This document shows, piece after piece, positions 35,152 through 43,914 of a stretch of DNA of 64,000 nt (within the stretch, counting starts at the first letter, position 1; each line of letters begins with the position of its first letter). The notes beneath the pieces were generated by a model, which worked only from the letters and a program-made list of their open reading frames with translations, was not told the DNA's origin and searched no databases. The position numbers and the translations under genes were made by a program. Source of the DNA: Planctomycetota bacterium (GTDB lineage: Bacteria; Planctomycetota; Planctomycetia; Planctomycetales; Planctomycetaceae). The stretch is from assembly GCA_027623235.1 (NCBI GenBank), contig JAQBVJ010000007.1, forward strand, positions 38,876-102,875. The letters are read 5' to 3'.

Positions 35152-35463
35152 CAAGCAGTTGAAAAATTCCAATCCCTGTAGCGGAGCGGCGCAAGCCGGC
35201 CGGTTTTGCTTGAAAAACTCGCTCTGACCGGACGGCTTGCCCCGTCCGCTTTTTTTGTTCAACGGGCTGTTTGAGCAATCATCGGCGGTCTGCCGCTTTG
35301 CCGGACGTTTTTATGAAGTGGCAAGTTGAAGCCACGCTCACGGCAGTCGGATTTTCGGCCGACGAATTCAACCGCAGCTCGGGGGCGATTTTCAACAGAC
35401 TGAGTCAGCACGGCCACCAACGAAACTGTCAGACTTTCATGACTCTTCACATCGGTCTGCTTG
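35152..35463. other. 312-bp gap with terminator and repeat, no convincing gene
   Basis: After the DUF1501 stop there is a short block GCGGAGCGGCG, a terminator-like hairpin at 35229-35257, and GTTCAACGGGCTG (35257-35269), one of five copies of a recurring motif. Short frames on both strands from 35259 to 35483 lack a good ribosome-binding site or similarity and are not annotated. Confidence 0.55.
35229..35257 (+). terminator. Rho-independent terminator after the DUF1501 gene
   Basis: CGGACGG (35229-35235) pairs with CCGTCCG (35242-35248) around a six-base loop, then CTTTTTTT follows. It lies 78 bp after the stop codon. Confidence 0.75.
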
Positions 35464-36924
35464 ATGCACATCTCCTTTGACAATACCTACGCCCGTCTGC
35501 CGGACACTTTTTTTGCCCCGATCGAACCGACGCCGGTGAGCTCGCCAGTCATGATCCGACTGAATCGCGACCTTGCGACCGAGCTGGGGATCGATGCCGC
35601 TCAGCTTGATTCACCGGAAGGTCTGGCAGTCCTGTCTGGAAACCAGCGTCCGGATGGTTCCGAGCCTCTCGCGATGGCCTACTCGGGGCACCAGTTCGGT
35701 GGTTTTTCTCCGCAACTCGGGGACGGCCGTGCCATCCTTCTCGGTGAGGTCATCGGCAAAGACGGCATCCGCTACGACATCCAGTTGAAAGGCTCGGGTC
35801 CAACTCCGTTCTCTCGCCGCGGCGACGGGCGGTCCGCGCTGGGGCCGGTCCTGCGTGAATTTATTGTTTCGGAAGCGATGGCCGCTCTCGGCGTCCCAAC
35901 GACCCGCGCACTCGCCGCTGTGGCGAGCGGTGACAAGGTGTTCCGCGAAGGCGCTGTGCCCGGTGGAGTGTTCACACGCGTCGCACAGTCACACATTCGG
36001 ATCGGTACTTTCCAGTGGTTCGCCGCCAGGCAGGACCATGACAATTTGAAAGTCCTCGCCGACTACGTCATCGCTCGCCACTATCCTGAGGCGCAGCAGG
36101 AAGAGAATCCTTATTGCGCATTGCTCGACAAAGTCATCGAGCAACAGGCGGGGCTTGTCGCTCACTGGATGCAGCTGGGATTTATTCACGGCGTGATGAA
36201 TACCGACAACATGACCGTCTCAGGCGAGACGATCGACTTCGGTCCGTGCGCTTTCATGGACGTCTACCATCCGGCGAAACGATTCAGCTCGATCGACCGG
36301 GAGGGACGTTACGCCTTCAGTAATCAGGGACCGATCGCTCTCTGGAATCTGACGCGTTTTGCGGAGACGCTCCTGCCGCTGCTCAACGACGATCTGGAAA
36401 AAGCGGTTGCCGAAGCGGAAGCCGCTCTCGATCGTTTTTCCGGCATACATCAAAGCTCACTGCAAAACCGATTTGCTGCAAAGATTGGCATTGAAGAATG
36501 CAGTACCAGCGACTGGAACCTGGTGGAAACTTTGCTGGCAGCGATGGCTGATGGTGAGGCCGACTTCACGCTGGTGTTCCGCCATCTTTCGGACGCCCTC
36601 GAAAGCGGCGACGACCAGACCGTCACGCGCCTGTTCAACCGCCCCGAAACGATTGCCACATGGCTGAAAGCCTGGCGGGGGCGGTTGCACGATGTCGACA
36701 GGAGCGAGGCGCTCGCTCTGATGCGTCGATCGAATCCCGTGTTCATCCCGCGCAATCATCGCATCGAGGAAGCCATCAAGGCCGGCAATGAGGGCGACTT
36801 CGCACCTTTTCATCGACTCAACGAGGTCCTCCAGCACCCGTTCACTTCGCAGCCGGAGCACGCCGAATACGAATTGGCACCGGCACCTGATGAAGTCGTT
36901 CAGGCCACGTTCTGCGGAACCTGA
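35464..36924 (+). CDS. selO: Protein adenylyltransferase SelO (YdiU/UPF0061)
   Basis: The 486-residue protein is a pseudokinase-fold enzyme that transfers AMP to Ser, Thr or Tyr of target proteins, with a reported role in redox stress. Conserved blocks are seen: AYSGHQFGGFSPQLGDGRA, QLKGSGPTPFSRRGDGRSAL, GFIHGVMNTDNMTVSGETID and DFGPCAFMDVYHP. The C-terminus ends in TFCGT with a cysteine where eukaryotic forms have selenocysteine. ATG 35464 was preferred to the adjacent TTG 35461. It is unlinked to other redox genes in view. Length is normal. Confidence 0.95.
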   Translation: MHISFDNTYARLPDTFFAPIEPTPVSSPVMIRLNRDLATELGIDAAQLDSPEGLAVLSGNQRPDGSEPLAMAYSGHQFGGFSPQLGDGRAILLGEVIGKDGIRYDIQLKGSGPTPFSRRGDGRSALGPVLREFIVSEAMAALGVPTTRALAAVASGDKVFREGAVPGGVFTRVAQSHIRIGTFQWFAARQDHDNLKVLADYVIARHYPEAQQEENPYCALLDKVIEQQAGLVAHWMQLGFIHGVMNTDNMTVSGETIDFGPCAFMDVYHPAKRFSSIDREGRYAFSNQGPIALWNLTRFAETLLPLLNDDLEKAVAEAEAALDRFSGIHQSSLQNRFAAKIGIEECSTSDWNLVETLLAAMADGEADFTLVFRHLSDALESGDDQTVTRLFNRPETIATWLKAWRGRLHDVDRSEALALMRRSNPVFIPRNHRIEEAIKAGNEGDFAPFHRLNEVLQHPFTSQPEHAEYELAPAPDEVVQATFCGT

Positions 36925-36970
36925 CCGTACGCGGATTTCTCCGAAATCCTCAGTGATGACGGGTCGCAAC

Positions 36971-38629
36971 CTAAGATTGAGAATCCAGCCAGGGCAGCGG
37001 ATCTCCGGCCTTCGGCAGCGAAACAAGATCGACTCCCGTCACGTGCAGGTGATCGGCAATCTCCTGGCGAACGGCGTCTGAAGGGGCGGAGTCGAGGTTC
37101 AAAACGGCAACGGAATCGCCGCCGCTCGCCTGGCGACCGAGCGCCAGGTGGGAAATGTTGACTTCGTGCTGACCGCAGACCGTCCCGATAAATCCGATGA
37201 GCCCCGGTTTGTCCTCGTGCCGGTAAATCAGCATCTGCCCGTCGAGGTACGCGTCGAGCTGAAAGCCGTCCAGCTTGACCAGTCGCAGGAATTCGTTGCC
37301 GAAAACTGTACCGGCCGCGGTGAACTTGCCGTGATCGGTGACGAGTGTCGTGCTGACGAGCGATGTGAAATCGCCCGCTTCCTCTTCGGTCGACTCAACA
37401 ACGTGAATGCCTCGTTCCTGGGCGATCACTTTTGAGTTGATGATGTTAACCGGCTCGCCTTTTCCAGAGCTCAACAGCCCCGCCATAAATGCCTGAGAAA
37501 TCAATCGCGTTTTCTTTGAGGCCACCTCGCCGCGGTAACTGATGCGGACTTCCTTGAGCCCCGCCGACTTGTACCGCTGCTCAAGAAGCTGAGCATGCAG
37601 CAGCCCCAGCCGGTAACCAAGATCGAGGTATCGTCGCACCTCACCGAGTTCCGCGCCGGAAATCGGGGCCATGTTGATCGCGTGTTTGACTTCTTTTTCG
37701 ATAAGAAAGCCAACCATGATTTCCGCGGCTTCGATCGCGACCGCTTCCTGAGCTTCCTCGGTCGAAGCTCCCAGGTGAGGCGTCGTGATGATGTTCGGCA
37801 CGCTGCGGATCGGATCGTCCGCGGCGGGCGGCTCGCTCGGGTAAACGTCGAAGGCCGCTCCAGCCAGCTTCCCGGACTTGACGGCCGCGATGACGTCCGC
37901 CTCGTTGACGATGCCACCTCGAGCACAGTTGATGACTCGAACTCCCGGCCGCATCCGCTCAATCCGCTCGGCGTTGATCAGGTTCCGCGTCTCATCGGTC
38001 AGCGGCGTGTGCACCGAAATGAAATCGCACTTGTCGATCAGATCGTCGACTTCCCGGTACAGCGTGATGCCGTATTCCTTCGCGCGGTCTTCTGACAGAA
38101 ACGGATCGTAACCGATGACGTTCATCTCGAAGGCCAGCGCGCGCTTCGCAACGGAGATTCCAATCCGACCGAGCCCGATCACGGCGAGCGTTTTGCCACT
38201 CAGCTGTGAGCCCTTGAACTTGTTCCGATCCCAGCCGCCACTTCGCATCACGGCGACAGCCTGAGGTACGTTTCTCGACAAGGCCATCATCAGAGCGAAC
38301 GCGTGCTCGGCGGTGCTCGTTGTATTTCCGCCCGGCGTGTTCATCACGATGATGCCCTCGCGCGTGGCCGCGTCGAGGTCCACGTTGTCGACGCCGACTC
38401 CCGCCCGGGCGACCGCCTTCAGCCGTTTCTGACCGGCGAGAACTTCCGCCGTCAGCTTCACGCCGCTGCGAATGACCGCTCCGTCAACGTCGCTGAGAGC
38501 CTGCCGAAGTTCCTCGACGGACAGTTTCGAGTTGCTCACATCGACAATTTCAATCGCCGGATTCTGAGAAAGGATATTCAGGCCCGCTTCGGACAGCGGA
38601 TCAGTGACGAGGACTCGGTACTGGCTCAT
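36971..38629 (-). CDS. serA: D-3-phosphoglycerate dehydrogenase (long form)
   Basis: The 552-residue enzyme oxidises 3-phosphoglycerate in the first step of serine synthesis. The NAD-binding site is VIGLGRIGISVAKRA, and the catalytic residues fall in RVINCARGGIVNEADVI (Arg), the Glu region following it, and ITTPHLGASTEEAQ (His). An allosteric substrate-binding domain and a C-terminal ACT domain (HEDKPGLIGFIGTVCGQHEV) follow, so this is the long form also seen in many actinobacteria and plants. The ATG at 38629 gives MSQYRVLVTDPLSEAG; the frame opens at 38704. It converges with selO, ending 46 bp from it. Confidence 0.95.
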   Translation of the reverse strand: MSQYRVLVTDPLSEAGLNILSQNPAIEIVDVSNSKLSVEELRQALSDVDGAVIRSGVKLTAEVLAGQKRLKAVARAGVGVDNVDLDAATREGIIVMNTPGGNTTSTAEHAFALMMALSRNVPQAVAVMRSGGWDRNKFKGSQLSGKTLAVIGLGRIGISVAKRALAFEMNVIGYDPFLSEDRAKEYGITLYREVDDLIDKCDFISVHTPLTDETRNLINAERIERMRPGVRVINCARGGIVNEADVIAAVKSGKLAGAAFDVYPSEPPAADDPIRSVPNIITTPHLGASTEEAQEAVAIEAAEIMVGFLIEKEVKHAINMAPISGAELGEVRRYLDLGYRLGLLHAQLLEQRYKSAGLKEVRISYRGEVASKKTRLISQAFMAGLLSSGKGEPVNIINSKVIAQERGIHVVESTEEEAGDFTSLVSTTLVTDHGKFTAAGTVFGNEFLRLVKLDGFQLDAYLDGQMLIYRHEDKPGLIGFIGTVCGQHEVNISHLALGRQASGGDSVAVLNLDSAPSDAVRQEIADHLHVTGVDLVSLPKAGDPLPWLDSQS

Positions 38630-38831
38630 CGGTGACTTTTGATACGTAAAGTGGAAGCAAGAGGACAGCCGCGCGGGCCACTCGCGAGTGATATCTGCCC
38701 GCAATGTTGAGCGAAAGTGTGCATGCGGCGAAACGGAAGAATTGACGAGGTTTCACTGAGGATGCTGAGACGGCTCCCCTCGAATAAGATGTCGATCCTG
38801 CCTGAAGCTCTGCCTGAAATTCGGATTCCCC

Positions 38832-41453
38832 ATGCTCATTCTTCGTGACAGTCTCGTCCTGTTGTCGGTTTTGTCAGTCATCGTGAGCGGCACGGACTGC
38901 CTGGCCGCTGACCCGAAGCTCAATCCGGACGACGTTGAGTTCTTCGAAAAGAAAATCCGCCCGGTCCTGGTCGAACGCTGCTTCGAATGCCACTCGGCCA
39001 AAGCCGATGAAATCGGCGGCGGCCTACTGCTCGACAATCGGGCCGCCGTTGCGAAAGGTGGCGAGAACGGCCCTGTCCTCGTCAAAGGCAACCCGGATCA
39101 AAGCCGTCTGATCACGGCGCTGCGGTACTCGGACGAGAAGCTGCAGATGCCGCCGGATGGCAAACTGCCGGCAGATCTCATCGCCGATTTCGAGCAGTGG
39201 GTCAAGACAGGAGCACCCGACCCCCGAGACGGCGCGGCACCTGTTCTGGTCACGAGCATCGAGGCGCGCGCGAAGTCTCACTGGTCATTCTCGCCTCCGA
39301 AAAAAACAGCGGTGCCGAGCGTTCTCAACACTGCCTGGTCGCGAAGTGATCTGGACCGACTGGTGCTGGCAAAGCTCGAAGCGAAATCGATCGAGCCTTC
39401 GCCGCAGGCCGCGCCGCGTGATCTTGTGCGACGACTGTTCTTTGACCTCACCGGCCTCCCGCCGACTTATGCCGATGTGAAATCGTTTGAGGAAGACTCA
39501 TCCAACGCAGCCTTTGAAAAACTCGTCGACCGCCTGCTCGGCAGTGAGCAGTTTGGCGAGCGGTGGGCGCGGCACTGGCTCGACCTTTCGCGGTTCGGCG
39601 ACACGAAGGGCTACGTCTTTCAGGAAGACCGCAACTATCCCAACGCGTTTCGTTATCGCGACTGGGTGATCAACTCGCTGAACCAGGATCGGCCCTACGA
39701 CGAATTTCTGAAACTGCAGATCGCCGCCGATCACCTGGTAACGGGCGAGGACAAGGCCGACCTGGCGGCGATGGGTTTTCTGACACTCGGCCGGCGATTC
39801 ATCAACAACATTAACGACATTATCGACGACCGAATCGACGTCGTGTTTCGCGGCACGATGGGTCTGACCGCGACCTGTGCCCGCTGCCACAACCACAAGT
39901 ACGACCCGATCAGCACGGAAGATTATTACTCGCTGTACGGCGTCTTCTGGAGTTCCGACGACAAGCAGGACGAGGGCCTGCCGCTGCGGCTCATCGACAA
40001 GCCCAAACCCACCGACGTTCAAATCTTCATCCGAGGCAACCACCAGAACCGCGGAGCCGGTGCGCCTCGCCGCTTCCCCGTTTTCTTCGCCTCCGACTCT
40101 GCAGAGCGATACACAGAAACAAGCGGCCGGCTTCAAATGGCCGAGCGGATCACCGATCCGACCAACCCGCTCACCGCGCGAGTTTTCGTCAACCGAGTCT
40201 GGTCGCACCTGTTCGGGCGAGGCCTCGTTTCAACAACCAGCGACTTCGGCCTGCGCAGCGACGAGCCCGTACAGCGCGACACGCTGGACCATCTCGCCGT
40301 TTCGTTTGTCGAAGACGGCTGGTCAATTAAGAAACTGATTCGCCGAATCGTCCAGTCGAGCGTGTACCGGCAGCGGAGCGACGTTCGCGAGGCGGCATCA
40401 AAACTCGATCCGGAAAACTTCCTACTCTGGCGAGTCGAACGACGACGGCTCAATTTCGAAGCCATGCGAGACGCGTTGCTCGCAGTGAGCAGTACGCTCG
40501 ACCGAAAAGTTTGCGGACCGTCCGAGAAAATCGAAACGCTCCCCCCCACGAAACGCCGCACTCTTTACGCCTTCATCGATCGGCAGAACCTGCCGGGCGT
40601 GTTCCGCACGTTCGACTTCGCGAGCCCGGATACGCACTCGCCCTCGCGGCCGGAAACGACTGTGCCGCAGCAGGCCCTCTTCCTGATGAACAACGGATTT
40701 TCGCACGCGATCACCGAGTCACTTGTCGCACGCCTCGACCCGAGGGTCCCGGATGAAGAACGAATTCGCCTGGCGTATCGGCAAATCCTCGCCCGGGATC
40801 CCGATGCCGAAGAACTCGCACTGGGGCGGCTTTTCGTTTCCGGAAGCACCAGCGGACTGGCGATCAGCAGCCCGTGGCAATTCGGCTACGGCTTGATTGA
40901 TGAGGCCGGCAAGGTCGACTTCACCCCGCTGCCGCATTTCGAAAACGATTCGTGGCAGGGCGGTCCGCAGCGTCCGGACCCGAAGCTCGGCTGGTGCATC
41001 CTCAACCGCGACGGTGGCCACCCGGGCAACGATCCGAAGCACATGGTCATCCGACGCTGGGTCTCACCAATCGACGGGGTGATCAGCGTCAAGGGCGTCC
41101 TTGATCACCCGGCCAAAGAAGGAGACGGCGTGCGAGGCCGAGTCATCTCCAGCCGCCTGGGTGAGCGCGGCACGTGGACAGCCAGAAGTCAGAAGGTGAC
41201 AACGAACGTCGACCGCGTCGAAGTCCACAAAGGCGACCACCTTGACGTCGTCACTGACTGCCTGAGCAGCCCGAATCACGACTCGTTCCAGTGGACCGTC
41301 AATGTGCAGGTCGTCGAGGCATCCACGCCGGACAGTGCTCGCAACTGGAACTCCCGCGACCAATTCCACGGCCCGCCGCCGGACCCGTTGAGCCGCTGGC
41401 AGCAGTACGCTCAAGCGCTGATCCTGACGAACGAGTTTCTGTTTCTCGATTGA
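38832..41453 (+). CDS. Exported three-domain PSCyt1-PSCyt2-PSD1 protein, short spacer
   Basis: The 873-residue protein has a signal peptide (LVLLSVLSVIVSGTDCLAAD), a cytochrome-like PSCyt1 segment (RPVLVERCFECHSAK, with KLQMPPDGKLPADLI), a DUF1549/PSCyt2 domain (RRLFFDLTGLPPT, then ATCARCHNHKYDPIS) and a DUF1553/PSD1 domain (NPLTARVFVNRVWSHLFGRG). The C-terminal third includes an unusual insert of about 150 residues between QILARDPDAEELA and ALILTNEFLFLD that looks like a beta-sandwich. The usual spacer between DUF1549 and DUF1553 is reduced to about 70 residues. Both CxxCH sites look fit for haem attachment. It converges with the WD40 gene (7-bp gap). Confidence 0.9.
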   Translation: MLILRDSLVLLSVLSVIVSGTDCLAADPKLNPDDVEFFEKKIRPVLVERCFECHSAKADEIGGGLLLDNRAAVAKGGENGPVLVKGNPDQSRLITALRYSDEKLQMPPDGKLPADLIADFEQWVKTGAPDPRDGAAPVLVTSIEARAKSHWSFSPPKKTAVPSVLNTAWSRSDLDRLVLAKLEAKSIEPSPQAAPRDLVRRLFFDLTGLPPTYADVKSFEEDSSNAAFEKLVDRLLGSEQFGERWARHWLDLSRFGDTKGYVFQEDRNYPNAFRYRDWVINSLNQDRPYDEFLKLQIAADHLVTGEDKADLAAMGFLTLGRRFINNINDIIDDRIDVVFRGTMGLTATCARCHNHKYDPISTEDYYSLYGVFWSSDDKQDEGLPLRLIDKPKPTDVQIFIRGNHQNRGAGAPRRFPVFFASDSAERYTETSGRLQMAERITDPTNPLTARVFVNRVWSHLFGRGLVSTTSDFGLRSDEPVQRDTLDHLAVSFVEDGWSIKKLIRRIVQSSVYRQRSDVREAASKLDPENFLLWRVERRRLNFEAMRDALLAVSSTLDRKVCGPSEKIETLPPTKRRTLYAFIDRQNLPGVFRTFDFASPDTHSPSRPETTVPQQALFLMNNGFSHAITESLVARLDPRVPDEERIRLAYRQILARDPDAEELALGRLFVSGSTSGLAISSPWQFGYGLIDEAGKVDFTPLPHFENDSWQGGPQRPDPKLGWCILNRDGGHPGNDPKHMVIRRWVSPIDGVISVKGVLDHPAKEGDGVRGRVISSRLGERGTWTARSQKVTTNVDRVEVHKGDHLDVVTDCLSSPNHDSFQWTVNVQVVEASTPDSARNWNSRDQFHGPPPDPLSRWQQYAQALILTNEFLFLD

Positions 41454-41460
41454 GCCTGAC

Positions 41461-42528
41461 CTACGACGCAGCCTCAAGCGAAAACACATGCAGCGGCGAG
41501 GAGTTCCCGACGTAGGAACCTTCTTTGTCGCGGACGGCTCCGTTGCCCTGGCTGTTTCGGTTTGTTGCGGCAACCACGACTTGCTTCCCGTCGGGGTGAA
41601 GTGCCAGCGTGTGACAGTTGGACAACTTCGTGAAATTGAAAAACGGCTCGTCCTCATCCGGACGGACGAGAAGAAACTGACCCGATCCTGGGTTGCCACT
41701 TGTCACCGCCGCGAAGTAACCGTCCCTGTGCCATGCGAGGTCGAAAATGTGACCGTCTTTGGCAGCTCCGAATGTCTGAGTGCGTTTCGTTTCCAGGGAT
41801 GCCCAGGCAATCTGATGCAGCACCGGGATTCCCTGATGATTCGTGTTGGAAAGTGGTTCGCCTCCGGCGCAGATCAGGATCTCCCCCTTTTCATCAAACT
41901 GCAGGACGTAGATGCCAGGGACGTCCTGAATACGATCGTAGTAGTGCATTTTCTCGAATTTGATTTCGCGAACGAGTTTGCCTGACGCAAGATCGCGATG
42001 CTGAATTCGGCCCATCAGGTCGCCGTAAACGATCGATTTTCCATCCGGGTGAATTGCGACGGCGCGGACATCGTGTTCGTTTTGAGGCAACTCCTTGTTC
42101 AGCGAGCCATCTTTCGCAGACCAGACTCGAACAGAGCCATCCCGCCCGGCCGTTGCCAGCATTGAGCCGTCAGCACTTACGGCGAGATCACGGATCCAGC
42201 CATCGTGAGCGGCTTCGACCGACCAGATCGGCGAGGCGGCTTCGTCACGGTACGGCCACGCGCAAAGCTGGCCCCACGAGTCCACCGAGTAGAGCACCTC
42301 ACCCTGCGGCGCGAACTCGATTTTCTGAACCCAGCCACGATGTCCTACGAGCGGGTCGAGCAACTGCGGCTCGTCGACGGTCATATCCCAGCGGCGGATG
42401 ATTGAGTCGTACCCGCCGCCGAACAGAAACTGTCCGCACGGACTGAAGCGGATCAGACAGACCTGGCGGTCGGTGTCGATCTTCTTCAGTTCTTTCGGCT
42501 CGAATTTCGGAGCGGCTGTATCGTTCAT
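41461..42528 (-). CDS. WD40-repeat protein
   Basis: The 355-residue protein is made of WD40-type beta-propeller blades, for example IRFSPCGQFLFGGGYDSIIR, VAIHPDGKSIVYGDLMGRIQ and LAVSADGSMLATAGRDGSVR, about six or seven in all. No signal peptide is seen. The ATG at 42528 overlaps the DUF1501 stop by ATGA, so the longer frame running up to 43338 is a shadow of DUF1501. It is the last gene of the DUF1549-DUF1501-WD40 operon, a combination common in planctomycetes. A scaffold or ligand-binding role is likely, with no enzymatic motif seen. Confidence 0.9.
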   Translation of the reverse strand: MNDTAAPKFEPKELKKIDTDRQVCLIRFSPCGQFLFGGGYDSIIRRWDMTVDEPQLLDPLVGHRGWVQKIEFAPQGEVLYSVDSWGQLCAWPYRDEAASPIWSVEAAHDGWIRDLAVSADGSMLATAGRDGSVRVWSAKDGSLNKELPQNEHDVRAVAIHPDGKSIVYGDLMGRIQHRDLASGKLVREIKFEKMHYYDRIQDVPGIYVLQFDEKGEILICAGGEPLSNTNHQGIPVLHQIAWASLETKRTQTFGAAKDGHIFDLAWHRDGYFAAVTSGNPGSGQFLLVRPDEDEPFFNFTKLSNCHTLALHPDGKQVVVAATNRNSQGNGAVRDKEGSYVGNSSPLHVFSLEAAS

Positions 42529-43817
42529 GCCAGAAGCTCCTTCACGGGGGCCATGTCGTCGTGGGCGATCGGCAGCGGCTGCGTGCCGTTCATGAATTCC
42601 ACTTTCTTTGAATCGATGCCGACGGCCTGGTACCAGGTGTGGAACATCGCTCCGATGTCGTACGGTTCGGTTTTGACGTCGGTTCCGTCGGCTAGAGTCT
42701 CGCCAACGACGACGCCCTTTTTGATTCCCGTTCCGGTCATCGAGAGTGACCATGCATTGGGCCAGTGGTCTCGCCCGACCGAGCCGTTGATGCGAGGCGT
42801 CCGACCAAACTCGGCCATCATCACGACCAGGACGTTGTCCATCATGCCGCGGTCGATGAGGTCTTCGATCAGCGCGGCGTAAACCTGGTCGGCTTTCGGC
42901 ATGCGGCTGGCGTGAGCGTTGAAGTTGTCGCCGTGCGTGTCCCAGCCGTACGACGTGACCTGGACGAACCGCACGCCGGCCTCGATCAGATTTCGAGCCA
43001 GTAGCGTGTGCCGGCCGAAATCGTGCTTGCCGTATCGCTCGCGGTCTTTGTCGGGGAGCAGCGACTCGTCGAAGAGCTTTTGATTCTGCATCAGTTTCTC
43101 GGCGACGTCGTAAACGTAGCTGTTGGCTTCGTTGCTGCCCTTGCGACGGCGAGCGGCGTAACGCTGATTGAAGAGCTGCTGAAGTTCTCGCCGTTCGTTC
43201 GCGTTCTGTTCGGAGAGCGTTTCTGGTCGAACGAGATTCGTCGGCGGCTTGCCATCGCCCAGCGCGAGGGCCCCGTATTTCGCACCGAGGAAGCCGGCGT
43301 ACTTCGAGATGAACCCGCCGCTGCCCGGCTTGACCCACAGGTACGGCGGCAGCCCGCTCTTCGTCGGCCCCATGACCTTTGCGACAGCTGAACCCCAGAA
43401 CGGGTAGACCACTCCACGGTTTTTCGGGTGGCCGCGCAGAATTTTCGGCACGCCGGACGAGTGGTTCGCGTCTTCCGTCTTCATCGTCCGCACCGTGGCA
43501 AGGTGGTGCATCAGCTTCGCCGTCTTCGGCATCAGCTCGCTGATGTGGACGCCTGGCAGCGATGTCGAAATCGACCGAAGCGGGCCGCCGAATCGCGTGT
43601 TCGGTTTTGGATCCCAGCTCTCAAGCTGGCTCATGCCTCCATCGAGCCACAGCAGCAGAATCTGTTTATCGCTCTTCGCAAGTTCCTCGCCCACCGCCGG
43701 CTGGACCATCCCGCCGAGCGCTCCCAGCCCGAGCCCGGCCGTCGTCCCGCCGATCGCTCCGAGAACCCGCCGGCGCGAAACACCGTGTTCGGCGGAGTTA
43801 CAAAATTGAGGATTCAT
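42525..43817 (-). CDS. Exported DUF1501 protein with Tat leader
   Basis: The 430-residue protein has a clear twin-arginine leader (SRRRVLGAIGGTTAGLGLGA) and DUF1501 motifs: LLLWLDGGMSQLESWDPKPN, RFVQVTSYGWDTHGDNFNAH and VMMAEFGRTPRINGSVGRDH. The motif GRDHWPNAWSL also appears in the paralogue at 33817. The start at ATG 43817 has GGGAGAAT upstream and gives MNPQFCNSAEHG; the frame is open to 43835. It lies downstream of the DUF1549 gene at 43915 with a palindrome between them and overlaps the WD40 gene, so the order DUF1549, DUF1501, WD40 is one operon. Confidence 0.92.
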   Translation of the reverse strand: MNPQFCNSAEHGVSRRRVLGAIGGTTAGLGLGALGGMVQPAVGEELAKSDKQILLLWLDGGMSQLESWDPKPNTRFGGPLRSISTSLPGVHISELMPKTAKLMHHLATVRTMKTEDANHSSGVPKILRGHPKNRGVVYPFWGSAVAKVMGPTKSGLPPYLWVKPGSGGFISKYAGFLGAKYGALALGDGKPPTNLVRPETLSEQNANERRELQQLFNQRYAARRRKGSNEANSYVYDVAEKLMQNQKLFDESLLPDKDRERYGKHDFGRHTLLARNLIEAGVRFVQVTSYGWDTHGDNFNAHASRMPKADQVYAALIEDLIDRGMMDNVLVVMMAEFGRTPRINGSVGRDHWPNAWSLSMTGTGIKKGVVVGETLADGTDVKTEPYDIGAMFHTWYQAVGIDSKKVEFMNGTQPLPIAHDDMAPVKELLA

Positions 43818-43836
43818 ATTCTCCCTCAGTGTCATT

Positions 43837-43907
43837 GGGAGGGCGAGGCTCCTGCCGAGCCGGTCCGCGCCAGTTGCGCTTGCGGCTCGGCAGGAGCCTC
43901 GTCTCCC
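43837..43907. repeat. Inverted repeat, GEAPAEP type, inside the DUF1549-DUF1501 operon
   Basis: GAGGCTCCTGCCGAGCCG (43845-43862) faces CGGCTCGGCAGGAGCCTC (43883-43900), a perfect 18-base inverted repeat with a 20-base loop and GGGAG/CTCCC at the ends. A half copy (GCTCGGCAGGAGCCTCGC) lies near 46352-46369. Planctomycete databases often carry translated fragments of it reading GEAPAEP. Confidence 0.85.
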
Positions 43908-43914
43908 GGAAAAC

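Noticed and set aside
35259..35483. Small frames on both strands before selO.
   Set aside because: No ribosome-binding site or family features; the area holds a terminator and a repeat.
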